From Gemmata massiliana (GTDB lineage Bacteria > Planctomycetota > Planctomycetia > Gemmatales > Gemmataceae), in NCBI GenBank assembly GCA_000531095.1, contig HG799462.1, positions 166,267 to 230,266 of the forward strand: 64,000 nt of DNA. The letters run 5' to 3'. Under the pieces are notes generated by a model, which worked only from the letters and a program-made list of their open reading frames with translations, made no database searches and had not been told where the DNA came from. A program made the position numbers and the translations under genes. Positions 15,320-24,634 of the stretch are shown in pieces (positions within the stretch are counted from its first letter, which is position 1; every line of letters begins with the position of its first letter).

Positions 15320-16954
15320 ATGGGCCGGCGCCCGATACTCTATTGCTCCCGTCTCATGCTGCTGTTCGTGGTCGGCTGCCAGTCGTCCAACGCAACAGAA
15401 CCAGAGCCGGCACCCGAGGTGAGCCAGCCACCCGGTCCGCGTGTGGTTGCTCGTGGGTCCGCGCTCACTGTGCCATCCGAACGAGTTGCGCCCGCAATTC
15501 TTCCTCCACCCCCGCGAACCGAAGTCGTCGACGCGCTTCTTGAGGCCGCGCTTGATGGGACATCGGGCGCGAGTGCGCCGGCGCCCGTCGAAAAGTTCGC
15601 GCCGCCGGGACCGGTGCGAACGAGTGAGGAACCGCCACTCGCCCAGCGCATTGAATTGCCGCCAGTAACCGATTCTCCAAGCCCGCTGCCCAAGCCCGAA
15701 CCTGCGCCTGTGGTCCCGGCCGCTGCGCCAACGACGGTACCACCGAGCGAGTTTCTGCCGCCGATTCCCACGTTGCCGGACGTGCCCATTCCGGCGCGGG
15801 CCGCACCCAGTATTCCACCCGCTCCGCTTCCGCCGCTGAAGGCTACCCCGCCGAGCGGTTCGGTAGGAGTAGTCGCAGGCCCGATTGAGCTGAACGGTCA
15901 GCCGCTCGCGTTCGACGCGCTGTCGAAAATGGTGGACGGGAACGCTTGCTCGTCTTGCGGTGGGGGCGGAGCTGTTGGTGGGTGTTCGACGTGCGGCGCG
16001 TGTGGGGATGTGCCCTGTCGCTCCGGAGGGAAGCGGTGCGAACCGTTCCCCGCGCACACGGCGGTGGGTCGCGCGCTCGGGCTGATTTATTCGAGCGTGT
16101 GCTGCCCCGACCCGTGTTATCAACCGAAATGGGAGCCGCTCGCCGACGCCGCGTTCTTCACCGACGCGGTGCGCCCGAAGACCAGCACGCGATTCCGCTG
16201 GGACTACGGCAGCCACTTCGCGTACCCGGACCGCGGCGAGTATTTCTTCGCACGTGCGGACGGGAACGGACGGGGACCGAAGGCGAACTCGCTCGTGAAA
16301 GCGATTCCCTACGTCGATTACCACGAACTGAACCTGATTACCGAAGTCGCGATGGGCAACGCGGGCGTGCAGATCGCGGTGCCGTACCGTTCGGTAAACA
16401 GCTCGCCGTTCGGTCCGGACGGGGCCGGGTTCGCGGACATGAGCATCACCGCGAAGACGCTGCTACTCGACAGCGAACTCGCGCTGTTCGGCTTCCAGAT
16501 GCGGACGTACATCCCGATCGGGCAGACCGGGAAGGGGTTGGGGACGGGGCACGTATCGTTGGAACCGGGGCTGAACTTCGGGCTCCGGCTCGCCCCGGAA
16601 ACCTACCTGCAGGCACAAGTGGTCGAGTGGATTCCGATCGGCGGCAACACGGACTATCAGGGCGCGCACCTGCGCTGGGCAACGAGCTTGAACCACGTGC
16701 TCTGGCGCCCGATCCGCGACGTGCAGTTGGTGGGCACGCTGGAATCGACCGGGATCTCGTTCCAGGACGGGTTGTTCACCGATCCCGTACTCGGCCCCCA
16801 GCGGCTCGCGAAGCGCACCTCGGCCGCGATCGGGCCGGGGCTGCGGTTGTTCTTCTGCGACACGTTCGACTTCGGCGTCGGCTGGCAGCACGGGATTACA
16901 GGGAAGTACCTCATCCGCGACGAACTGCGGTTCGAGGCGCGCTACCGGTACTGA
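15320..16954 (+). CDS. Lipoprotein with Pro-rich linker and beta-barrel-like C-terminal domain
   Basis: A 544-residue predicted outer-envelope protein. A lipoprotein signal ends in LLFVVGC (acylated Cys at residue 20). Residues ~25-195 are Pro/Ala-rich with little order. A cysteine cluster follows (CSSCGGGG, CSTCGACGDVPC). The C-terminal ~270 residues alternate hydrophobic and polar strands and end in RFEARYRY, an aromatic-terminated beta-strand as in outer-membrane barrels; motifs such as FRWDYGSHFAYPDRGEYFFA and GLRLFFCDTFDFGVGWQHGI support a transporter- or porin-like barrel. The start at 15320 has GAGGGAG just upstream. A 21-bp hairpin terminator follows. A function in envelope structure is an inference. 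Confidence 0.75.
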   Translation: MGRRPILYCSRLMLLFVVGCQSSNATEPEPAPEVSQPPGPRVVARGSALTVPSERVAPAILPPPPRTEVVDALLEAALDGTSGASAPAPVEKFAPPGPVRTSEEPPLAQRIELPPVTDSPSPLPKPEPAPVVPAAAPTTVPPSEFLPPIPTLPDVPIPARAAPSIPPAPLPPLKATPPSGSVGVVAGPIELNGQPLAFDALSKMVDGNACSSCGGGGAVGGCSTCGACGDVPCRSGGKRCEPFPAHTAVGRALGLIYSSVCCPDPCYQPKWEPLADAAFFTDAVRPKTSTRFRWDYGSHFAYPDRGEYFFARADGNGRGPKANSLVKAIPYVDYHELNLITEVAMGNAGVQIAVPYRSVNSSPFGPDGAGFADMSITAKTLLLDSELALFGFQMRTYIPIGQTGKGLGTGHVSLEPGLNFGLRLAPETYLQAQVVEWIPIGGNTDYQGAHLRWATSLNHVLWRPIRDVQLVGTLESTGISFQDGLFTDPVLGPQRLAKRTSAAIGPGLRLFFCDTFDFGVGWQHGITGKYLIRDELRFEARYRY

Positions 16955-17005
16955 GTGCTGAGGCACGCCGAACGATTAAGAATGAAATGCGTGTAAATAT
17001 GGGCA

Positions 17006-17053
17006 ATCACCCGGGGCGACCGATACCCGAGAGTATCGGTCGCCCCGGGTGAT
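17006..17053. terminator. Perfect 21-bp hairpin, bidirectional terminator between convergent genes
   Basis: Arms 17006-17026 and 17033-17053 are perfectly complementary with a 6-base loop. It lies 51 bases after the lipoprotein stop and 7 bases before the stop of the convergent giant gene. There is no T tract on either side. Confidence 0.75.
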
Positions 17054-17060
17054 CCGGACA

Positions 17061-20000
17061 TTAACCAACGAAGATCCCGAGGTTCTGCGGGTCACTCATC
17101 GCGACTTCGGACAGCAACTGGAGCGTCACGCCGTCGAAGGTGCGGACCGTGGCCGGGCGCCCCGGGCCGCTGCCCACGATGATGTCGGCGAACCCGTCAC
17201 GGTTCGTGTCCCGGGCCGCGACCCGCGCCGAACCACTGAACCCGGGGTACGCGAAGAACGAGCGGATCTCCGCCCCCGTCGACCCACTAAACACCTTCAC
17301 GTGACCGGACGCATCGGCCCCGGTCACGATGTCGACCCGACCGTCCCCGTCGACGTCCCCGGCCCCGACGTTCACGCCACCGGTGAACCCGGGGTACGCG
17401 AAGAACGAACGGATCTCCGCCCCCGTTGCCCCGCTGAACACCTTCACGTGACCGTTGATCCCGGCACCGGCGATGATGTCGTCGAACCCGTCGCCGTTGA
17501 TGTCGCCGCCGGCCACGCGCACCTCGCCCGGGAAGCCCGGGAAAGCGAAGAACGAGTAAAGCTCCGCGCCGGTGGCCCCGCTGAACACTTTCACGTGCCC
17601 GTTGACGGTCGCCCCGACGATGACGTCATCGAACCCGTCGTTGTTCACGTCCCCGGCCCCGACGTACACTCCGCCGGGGAAGTTCGCGAACGCGAGGAAC
17701 GAGCGGATTTCCGCGCCCGTCGTGCCGTCGAACACCTTCACGTGCCCGTTGATCCCGGCCCCGGTGACCGCGTCCGCCACGCCGTCACCGTTCACGTCGC
17801 CGGAGGCCGTGGTCACTCTCCCGTTGAACCCGGCGAAGGGCACAACGGTCGTGGTGGTCCCGTCGGGACGGGTGATGACCACGTTCGGCCCGGACGCGAC
17901 CGGTCCCGGGGCGGCCACGTCGTTATCGGTGATCGTCAGCGTCGCGCTCGTGAGAGCCCCGAGCACCGCCCCGTCGGTCGGGGCCGATAGTGCCAGCGAC
18001 AGGAACTCGTCCGACTCGGGGGCCGCGTCGTCGACGATCGGAATGGTCACGGTGACGGCCGTCACGCCGTCCCCGAACGTGATCGTCTCCGTGGACACCG
18101 TCACGCCTTCAATGTCACCGGTGGCGCCCACCGTGCCACCGTTCCGGGCGAGGGTGACGGTCACCGTACCGCTGGACCCGCCGGTGCGGACCAGCGTAAT
18201 TACCGCCGCAGATCCGCCCTCGGTCGCGGTGTAAGTCGTGCTACTGAACGAGATGGTGCCGGCCGGCGCGCTCGCGAGCGCGAGGCCGGCCAGCGAGGTC
18301 GCGCCCGTGCCGAAGTCGCTCACCTTCGTGGCCGCACCGGTGGTCAGGTTGATGGCGTAAATGCTCGTCGTGCCGCCGACGGTCAGCGCGGCGTACCCGA
18401 ACCCCGCGGCGGCCGCGTTGGAGGTCGTCACGCGGACGCCACCGGGAATATCGAACCCGTTGGCGTCGGTGAAATCCAACGCGCTACCGTTCAGTGTAAC
18501 GGGGACGAGCGCCGTTTGGGTGCCACTGTTAGCCGGGCTTTGGATGGCCAGCGAGTTACTCGTCGCGTCCAGCGTGTAGAGCGTGGTGGCGCCGACGGAG
18601 AGGGGCTGTCCGAACGAGTTCGTGTACGCGGCGGCGCTGACGCCGGTGACGCCCGAACCGTTGATGGCCCCGTCGGGGTTGGTACCCGTAGTTGTGGTGG
18701 TACCGTTGTCGCCGTCGACGGGCGCCCCGGTGTTCGGGTTCACACGGAAGTTGAGCCCCGTGGAGGTCGTCACGCGGATGCGGTCCAAGGTCGGGTTGAA
18801 GGCGAACCCGTAGCCCGCGGTGGCCGGATCGGGCAGGTCGACCGGTGTGGTACCATCGGTCGTGAACGCGATCTGGGCCGGGGTACCCACGGCGGTCAGC
18901 GCGCCGCTCTGCGGGTCGATCAGGTACAGCGTCGCGGTGTTCGCGGTGGCGTTCACGCCCAGTCCGTACAGTTGGCCCGTTTGTGGGCGGAAATCGATCC
19001 CCACCAGTGTCTCGCCCGCGTTGACCCCGGTCACCGGAACGACGAACACCGCGGAGGGGGTGGTGGCCCGCAACAGTTGCGTCCCGTCGGCGCTGAGACC
19101 GATGACCGGAACGGTACCCAGGTCGCTCTGAAGCGCCAGGCTCCGCACCGCGGGCGCGGCCGTACCGACGGTGCCCACGAGTGTCGCCGCACCGGTCGTC
19201 AAATCAATCCGATACAAGGCGTCGGCCCCGCCCACGGTCAGGATCGCGAACCCGGTGCCGGCGGTCGGGGCCGCGTTCGATGTCGCCGCGTTCACCCCGG
19301 CCAGGATGTCGAACCCCTTCACCGCTGTGAAGTCGAGTGCCGAGCCGCCCAGGGTAATCGTTAGTGCCGCCGTCTGGGTACCGGCGTTGGGTGCGTTCTG
19401 GATGTACAGCGCGTTGGTACCCGGGTCGAGCGTGTACTGCGTCGTGACGCCGCCGTTGTTCGTGTAATTGTTGGTGTAGGCGGTGCCGTTAACGTTCGCG
19501 GTGGCACCGTTGATCGCCCCGTCCGGGTTGGTGCCGGTGACCGAACTCAACCCGTTGTTCCCGTCGACGGGCGCGCCGGTGTTCGGGTTGACGCGGAAGT
19601 TGAGCGCCCCGGCGACCACACGGAGCCGGTCCGCGGCCGGGTTGAAGTCGATGTCGTAGCCCACGGTGGCCGGATCGGGCAGGTCGACGGGGGTTGTGCC
19701 GTCGGTCGTGAACGCGAACGTGCCGGTTCCGACTGCGGTCGCGACGCCGGTTTGCGGCGCGATCAGGTACAGGGTGGCCGTGTTCGCGGTGGCGTTCACG
19801 CCCAATCCGTAGAGGAGGCCGTTCTGCGGGCGGAAATCGATCCCAACCAGTGTCTCGCCGGACGTGATCCCGGTGAGTGCGATCGAAGTTACGGCCGCCC
19901 CGGGGTTGGTGGTACTGAACGGGATCAGGGCGGTACCGTCGCCGGTCAGCGCGTACCCGCTGGCATCGGTCACGTTGTACGCCGGCTGCGCGTCGTCTTC

Positions 20001-22118
20001 GGTAATCGTCACCGTGGCCGCGTTGACCGAGCCGATCGCGCCCGCGTTGCTGACGCTGGCGACGGTCAGAATGATCGTCTCGCTGCCCTCGAAAATGACG
20101 TCGTTGGTAATCGGGATGTTGAACGACGCGGTCGTCGCGCCGTCCGCGAACGTGGCCGTGTACGGTCCGGCGGTGAAATCGAGGCCCGCGGTGGCGGTTC
20201 CGCCGGTGACGTTGACCGTCACGGTCAACGGACCGTTATTCGTGCCTACGGACCGGGTGAGATTAACGGTCAAGGTTCCGCCGCTCTCCCCAATGGAAGG
20301 CGTCGCAGAGGCAAATGCGACCGTGCCCGCTGGGGCATCGGCCAGGGTGAAGCCGGCGAGCACCGTCGAACCGGTGCCGACGGTGCCCAGGGCAGTAGCG
20401 GCTCCCGTGGTCAGGTCGATACGGTACACCGTGGTGACGCCGCTCACCGTCAGCACCGCGTACCCGAAGCCCGAGGCGACGGCCGTGTTGGACGTGGCCG
20501 CACTGACGCCCGCCGGGATGTCGAAACCGTTAACGTCTGTGAAGTCGAGCGTTGAGCCGCCCAGGGTCACAGTCAGCCCCAACGTCTGGGTACCACTGTT
20601 GGGCGCGTCCTGGATGTACAACGTGTCGGTGGAGGCGTCGAGCGTGTACTGCGTCGTGGCGGTGCTGCCCGCGGAGCTGTTCGTGTACGCGGTCGCACTG
20701 ACACCGGTGACGCCCGCCCCGTTGATCGCCCCGTCGATATTAACCCCGGGCCACGTGCCCGGGGCGGCCCCGAGGTCGCCGTCGACGGGCGCCCCGGTGT
20801 TCGGGTTCACGCGGAAATTGAGCCCGGTACCGGTGGTCACGCGGAGCCGGTCCGCGGTCGGGTTGAAGTCGATTCCGTAGCCCACGGTCGTCGGGTCGGG
20901 GAGGTCGACGGTACTCAGCGTGCCGTCGACGAACGTGATCTGGCTAGGGGTGCCCACCACGCTCAGCGCCCCCGTCTGTGGGTCGACCAGGTACAGGGTG
21001 GCGGTATTCGCGGTGGCGTCCACACCCAGACCGTAGAGTTGCCCGGTAGCGGGCCGGAAATCGATGCCGACCAGCGTCTCACCGGCGACCAGTGAACCGG
21101 TGGCGACGGCCTGAGAAGTGACAGTACCGGGCGTCGCGGTGTTGAACCGCAGCAGCGTGTCGCCGGCCGCGTTCAGCGCGACCGCCGGGAACCCACTCAG
21201 GTCACTCTGTACGGCGAAGCCCTGCACCGCGGTGGCGCCGTTGGCCACATTACCGACGAACGCGGCCTGTCCGTTGACGAGGTTAATGCTGTACAAGCCC
21301 GTCGTGCCGCCGACGTTCAGCACCGCGAACGCCGAACCCGTGGTGACGGCCGCGTTCGACGACGGGGCGTCCACACCCGCGACAATGTCGAACCCGTTGA
21401 CGGCGGTGAAATCGAGCGTCGAGCCGCCGAGCGTGATCGTCTGACCGTTCGTCTGGGTGCCGGCATTGGGCGGGTTCTGGATGAACAGGCTGTCGGTACT
21501 GGCGTCGAGCGTGTAGAGCGTGGTGATGCCACCGTTGTTGGGTTGGTTGTTCGTGTACCCGGCCGCGTCCACCGTGACCGTGCCACCGTTAATCGGCCCG
21601 TCCGGGTTGGTGCCGGTGACGCCGCCACTAGTCGAGCCGGTGTTGTCACCGTCAACGCCGGCGCCGGTGTTGGGATTAATCCGGAACGTGAGTGAACCCA
21701 CAACCACCCGGACCCGATCGGCGGCCGGGTTAAAATCGAACCCGTAGCCGATCGTGGCCGGGTCGGGCAGATCGACCGGTGTGGTGCCGTCGGTTGTAAA
21801 TGAAACGCTACCGGAAGCACCGACGGCGGTCGCCACCCCGGTCCGGGTGGAAACGGTGTACAGTGTAGCCGTATCCGCAGCACTGTTCACACCGAGTGCA
21901 TAAAGCAACCCGTTTTGCGGGCGGAAATCGATCCCCACCAGCGTCTCGCTTCCATTAACGCCGGTAATTGCCGTTGTCTGTGTGATCGCCGGGGACGCCG
22001 TGTCAAAGGAGAGCAGGTTGCTCCCGCTCAGGGCAAACGCGGTGGCGGGCGTGGCCCGATCTTCGAGGGTCTCGCAGTTCAAACGAACGACGGAACGCGC
22101 GCGGGAAGGGTAACGCAT
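17061..22118 (-). CDS. Giant secreted protein: four DUF4394-like domains, two Calx-beta domains, FG-GAP region
   Basis: A 1,685-residue exported protein. The N terminus MRYPSRARSVVRLNCETLED followed by RATPA carries the LExLEDRxxPA signature of planctomycete surface proteins and has no classical signal peptide. Domain order: DUF4394-like domains at about 28-308 and 310-600 (each with SETLVGIDFRPQNGLLYALG or a variant, and NPNTGAPVDGD), a Calx-beta domain at 600-713 (PSIGESGGTLTVNLTR ... TITEDD), two more DUF4394-like domains at 718-1000 and 1003-1285, a second Calx-beta at 1288-1402 (TITDND), then FG-GAP/integrin-like repeats at 1410-1685 (DVNGDGVADAVTGAG, DGFDDIIAGAGINGHVKVF). The repeats include Ca-binding DxNxDG loops. 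Likely an adhesion or surface-layer protein. The 24 extra residues before 22118 are excluded. Confidence 0.88.
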   Translation of the reverse strand: MRYPSRARSVVRLNCETLEDRATPATAFALSGSNLLSFDTASPAITQTTAITGVNGSETLVGIDFRPQNGLLYALGVNSAADTATLYTVSTRTGVATAVGASGSVSFTTDGTTPVDLPDPATIGYGFDFNPAADRVRVVVGSLTFRINPNTGAGVDGDNTGSTSGGVTGTNPDGPINGGTVTVDAAGYTNNQPNNGGITTLYTLDASTDSLFIQNPPNAGTQTNGQTITLGGSTLDFTAVNGFDIVAGVDAPSSNAAVTTGSAFAVLNVGGTTGLYSINLVNGQAAFVGNVANGATAVQGFAVQSDLSGFPAVALNAAGDTLLRFNTATPGTVTSQAVATGSLVAGETLVGIDFRPATGQLYGLGVDATANTATLYLVDPQTGALSVVGTPSQITFVDGTLSTVDLPDPTTVGYGIDFNPTADRLRVTTGTGLNFRVNPNTGAPVDGDLGAAPGTWPGVNIDGAINGAGVTGVSATAYTNSSAGSTATTQYTLDASTDTLYIQDAPNSGTQTLGLTVTLGGSTLDFTDVNGFDIPAGVSAATSNTAVASGFGYAVLTVSGVTTVYRIDLTTGAATALGTVGTGSTVLAGFTLADAPAGTVAFASATPSIGESGGTLTVNLTRSVGTNNGPLTVTVNVTGGTATAGLDFTAGPYTATFADGATTASFNIPITNDVIFEGSETIILTVASVSNAGAIGSVNAATVTITEDDAQPAYNVTDASGYALTGDGTALIPFSTTNPGAAVTSIALTGITSGETLVGIDFRPQNGLLYGLGVNATANTATLYLIAPQTGVATAVGTGTFAFTTDGTTPVDLPDPATVGYDIDFNPAADRLRVVAGALNFRVNPNTGAPVDGNNGLSSVTGTNPDGAINGATANVNGTAYTNNYTNNGGVTTQYTLDPGTNALYIQNAPNAGTQTAALTITLGGSALDFTAVKGFDILAGVNAATSNAAPTAGTGFAILTVGGADALYRIDLTTGAATLVGTVGTAAPAVRSLALQSDLGTVPVIGLSADGTQLLRATTPSAVFVVPVTGVNAGETLVGIDFRPQTGQLYGLGVNATANTATLYLIDPQSGALTAVGTPAQIAFTTDGTTPVDLPDPATAGYGFAFNPTLDRIRVTTSTGLNFRVNPNTGAPVDGDNGTTTTTGTNPDGAINGSGVTGVSAAAYTNSFGQPLSVGATTLYTLDATSNSLAIQSPANSGTQTALVPVTLNGSALDFTDANGFDIPGGVRVTTSNAAAAGFGYAALTVGGTTSIYAINLTTGAATKVSDFGTGATSLAGLALASAPAGTISFSSTTYTATEGGSAAVITLVRTGGSSGTVTVTLARNGGTVGATGDIEGVTVSTETITFGDGVTAVTVTIPIVDDAAPESDEFLSLALSAPTDGAVLGALTSATLTITDNDVAAPGPVASGPNVVITRPDGTTTTVVPFAGFNGRVTTASGDVNGDGVADAVTGAGINGHVKVFDGTTGAEIRSFLAFANFPGGVYVGAGDVNNDGFDDVIVGATVNGHVKVFSGATGAELYSFFAFPGFPGEVRVAGGDINGDGFDDIIAGAGINGHVKVFSGATGAEIRSFFAYPGFTGGVNVGAGDVDGDGRVDIVTGADASGHVKVFSGSTGAEIRSFFAYPGFSGSARVAARDTNRDGFADIIVGSGPGRPATVRTFDGVTLQLLSEVAMSDPQNLGIFVG

Positions 22119-22466
22119 GGCGGCTCTTGGGGATAAATCAAGTGGTTGTTGGGCCGAGCCGAACACGGCATGGCCCATGCGTTGGGCCATGTTGGTATAA
22201 CTGCTAGAGTGCGCGTGAAAATGGGGAATATGTGAGACTAGCGAAAATAGAGAAGGTGCGAGGCATACTAATTGAACCTTTACTTATGCCTGCAAAATAA
22301 TTTTTCGCTCCCGAAACACAATTCCGAGTCAAGGCTGGTGATTTTCGACTTAATACTTAATAAGGGAGCACGTTTTAGACGGAGGAACGGCCCCAAGGAA
22401 CAAAAGCCCTCACAGGATCACGCGCTGTTCGCAAGTGTTCCGATTTCAACACAACATCCGACTCCA
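22119..22466. other. Upstream region of the giant gene, 348 bp, no gene
   Basis: AT-rich stretches at about 22270-22370 contrast with the surrounding GC content and probably contain the minus-strand promoter of the giant protein gene. No coding frame is supported. Confidence 0.5.
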
Positions 22467-22657
22467 TCACCGCGAGAGTAAAGTTAGGCCCGCCAGCGCC
22501 CGATCGGGATCGAGGGCCAGGCACCGTTCGTATGCCTTTCGCGCGCGTTCTGTCCAAGCAGGCGGTCCGGTTCACCCAAGTAGAATCACGCCGGCGCGAG
22601 GGCCGGGTCGACCACCAACAGGGTGTTTGAGGTACCGTCGGTGATTCCGATTGGTAA
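22467..22657 (-). pseudogene. Decayed gene fragments (TPR-like end and DUF1559-like block)
   Basis: Read on the minus strand, 22657-22586 gives GITDGTSNTLLVVDPALAPA and then a stop; ITDGTSNTLLVV is a DUF1559 signature. In another frame, 22562-22467 gives TERARKAYERCLALDPDRAL and continues AGLTLLSR-stop, which is typical of the C terminus of a tetratricopeptide protein. The two are out of frame with each other and abut the left end of the IS element. Confidence 0.55.
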
Positions 22658-22659
22658 CC

Positions 22660-23786
22660 GGCATCGCGAAAAGGGCTCTCCCGGAATGCCATTCAGTTAA
22701 GGTGTAAGGCGTAAGGTAGCCTAATCTTCCGACTCGAACCGGAGTCCAGGATGGTACCTTCACTCGCTACCGCCTTACGGCAGATCCGCGCCGACCTAGC
22801 TACCGCCCTCACGCCCGCAACGATCCGCCAGGCCCTCGGATGCGGATTCCCGGTTGCTCGTGTCCTCGCTCTGTTCCACGCCGGCACGGGTCTGCGCCTG
22901 AAGCTCCTGACCGCGCCTTTGCGCTCGCACGGAGTGGCCCAGGGGTGGTGGCGCCCACGTGCGCGCTCCAACCGGGCGATGTGCTCGTCGGGGATCGCGC
23001 GTTCGGTACCTTCGCACATCTGGCCGTTCTGACTCAGCGCGGCCTGCATGGTGTATTTCGCAACCGTCAGAACCGGATCGTCGATTTCGGCCCGAGGCGC
23101 CCACACGCCGTGCCCGGTTCACACCTGGGCCACGCGGGCCGGTCCCGCTCGCGTTGGGTCCGAACGCTGGGCACGTCGGACCAACCGGTCGATTGGTGCC
23201 GACCGCACGGGCTGACAACCGAACAATACGGCGCGTTGCCCCGGTTGCTGCGGATCCGGGAACTCGCGTACCGTGTGAATCGCCCGGGGTTCCGGGTCCG
23301 ATCGGTGCCCCTGGTTACCACGTTGCTCGATCCGGTCACGTATCCGGCGGACGCACTGGCCGAGTTGTACCGCGCGCGGTGGGGCGTCGAAACCGATCTG
23401 GGGCACCTGAAGACGACACTCGGAATGGACGTACTGAAGTGCGCGACGGAAGCGGGTGTGTTGAAGGAGCTGATGGTGTTCGCCACCGTGTACAACTTGG
23501 TCCGCGTGGTAATGTGCGAGGCCGGGCACCGTCAGGGCGTGAGCCCGGAGCGGATCAACTTCGTGGACGCGCTGCGGTGGCTCACGTCCGCGCCCCGGGC
23601 ACCCCGTTGCCCCGGTTGGTCATCAACCCGGTGCGACCCGATCGAATCGAGCCACGGTGTCAGAAGCCTCGAGCCAAGGAGTATCCCTACACGATCCGCC
23701 CCAGAGCTGAACTCCGCAGACGCATACGAGACCAACAACTTACACACTAACTGAATGGCATTCCGGGAGAACCCCTTTTCAATGCC
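22660..23786. mobile_element. Degenerate IS4-family insertion sequence with terminal inverted repeats
   Basis: A 23-bp identical inverted repeat (22677-22699 and 23748-23770) flanks a decayed IS4-type transposase. Similarity continues outward imperfectly to about 22660 and 23786 (ggcat...aaaaggg against its complement), giving a total of about 1.13 kb. No target-site duplication was found at either choice of ends. The right repeat begins on the transposase stop codon. Confidence 0.8.
22751..23750 (+). pseudogene. IS4-family transposase, inactivated
   Basis: The coding sequence is spread over three frames. Frame 1 from 22751 reads MVPSLATALRQIRADLATAL and then jumps from TIRQALG directly to CGFPVARVLALFHAGTG, implying an internal deletion that removes the region expected to hold the first catalytic Asp. 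A second frame gives LQPGDVLVGDRAFGTFAHLA (second catalytic Asp) and the IS4 signature Y-x2-R-x3-E-x6-K in LYRARWGVETDLGHLKTTLG. The third frame gives the C terminus, LVINPVRPDRIEPRCQKPRA ... RIRDQQLTH. With a deletion and at least two frameshifts the enzyme cannot be active. Intact relatives are common in Gemmata-type genomes. Confidence 0.85.
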
Positions 23787-24509
23787 GAACACCAGTTGCT
23801 CGGCGAACCGGAGGAAGCCGTCGCCCGGAGCCGGGACGCGGTCCAACTGGCGCGCGACGGGTCACAGCCCAGCACCCTCGCACTGGCCCTCCACTTTGCC
23901 ACGGTTCTGCACCAGTTCCGTGGTGACCCGGACTCGGTGCGGGAGTACGCTTCGGCGATCCTGGCCGTGGCGATCGAGCACCGGTTCGCGTTCTGGCAGG
24001 CCGGGGCAACGGTCCGGCTCGGCTGGGCGGGGGCCGCGACCGGGGCGGAAGGAACGGTGCTACTCGAACAGGGGATCGAAGCGTGGCGCGCGGCCGGGAG
24101 CCGGACGTACCTGGCGTATTTCTTCGCGCTGCTCGCGGATGCTCGTGCAAGGGGCGGCGACACCGACGGCGCGCTGGCGGCACTGGACGAGGCCGACCGG
24201 GTGGGGGCCGTGACTCGCGAGCGCCTGTGTGAGTCAGAAGTCCACCGACTGCGGGGCGAGTTACTCGCCGGGCGAGACACGGGGCGCGCGGAAGATTCGC
24301 TGCGCACGGCCGTGACGACCGCGTGCGCGCAACAAGCCCGGGCGCTCGAACTCCGAGCGGCACTGAGCCTGGCGCTCTTCTTACGTGACCGGGCACCGAA
24401 CGAGGCGCGTGCGGTGTTAGTCACAGCCACCACTCCTACCGGGGGGCTCCGCAACACCCCAGAGATGGCCGAAGCGCTGCTCTTCTTCGGAGTTGCGCGC
24501 TCGTGCTGA
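23771..24509 (+). pseudogene. 5'-truncated TPR domain of a predicted-ATPase/adenylate-cyclase-type regulator
   Basis: An open frame of about 245 codons starts inside the IS end with no proper start and reads NAEHQLLGEPEEAVARSRDA, then FATVLHQFRGDPDSVREYAS, GWAGAATGAEGTVLLEQGIE, FFALLADARARGGDTDGALA and HRLRGELLAGRDTGRAEDSL. This is the C-terminal tetratricopeptide region of large AAA-ATPase or class III cyclase/kinase regulators. The expected N-terminal catalytic and NB-ARC-like domains are absent, so the gene appears cut off by the IS insertion or a linked deletion. Confidence 0.75.
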
Positions 24510-24634
24510 ACGATCTCGCGCCCGACGTTCCCGAACAACCGGGATCCAGACCGGGCACCCATTAGTTCCTGCTACAATTCGTCAATATCTTAATTATTAA
24601 ATAATATTACAATTGATTTAATCTAGGTGCCAGC

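Noticed and set aside
15946-17052. 368-codon plus-strand frame overlapping the lipoprotein gene
   Set aside because: Out-of-frame shadow of the barrel-like domain and Arg/Gly-rich, without recognisable motifs.
17572-20880. Several plus-strand frames of 200-340 codons across the DUF4394 gene
   Set aside because: They are antisense to a gene with clear domain structure; their apparent repetitiveness mirrors the sense repeats.
17061-21800. Repeated nucleotide blocks resembling a satellite or CRISPR-like array
   Set aside because: Repeats are in frame, several hundred bases apart and code for homologous domains; there are no short regular spacers.
22660-23786. Target-site duplication flanking the IS element
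   Set aside because: Sequences outside both possible end positions were compared and do not match.
24560-24630. Very AT-rich stretch as a possible origin or attachment site
   Set aside because: No DnaA-box cluster or repeat structure is present; it is only the gap between a pseudogene and a gene end.
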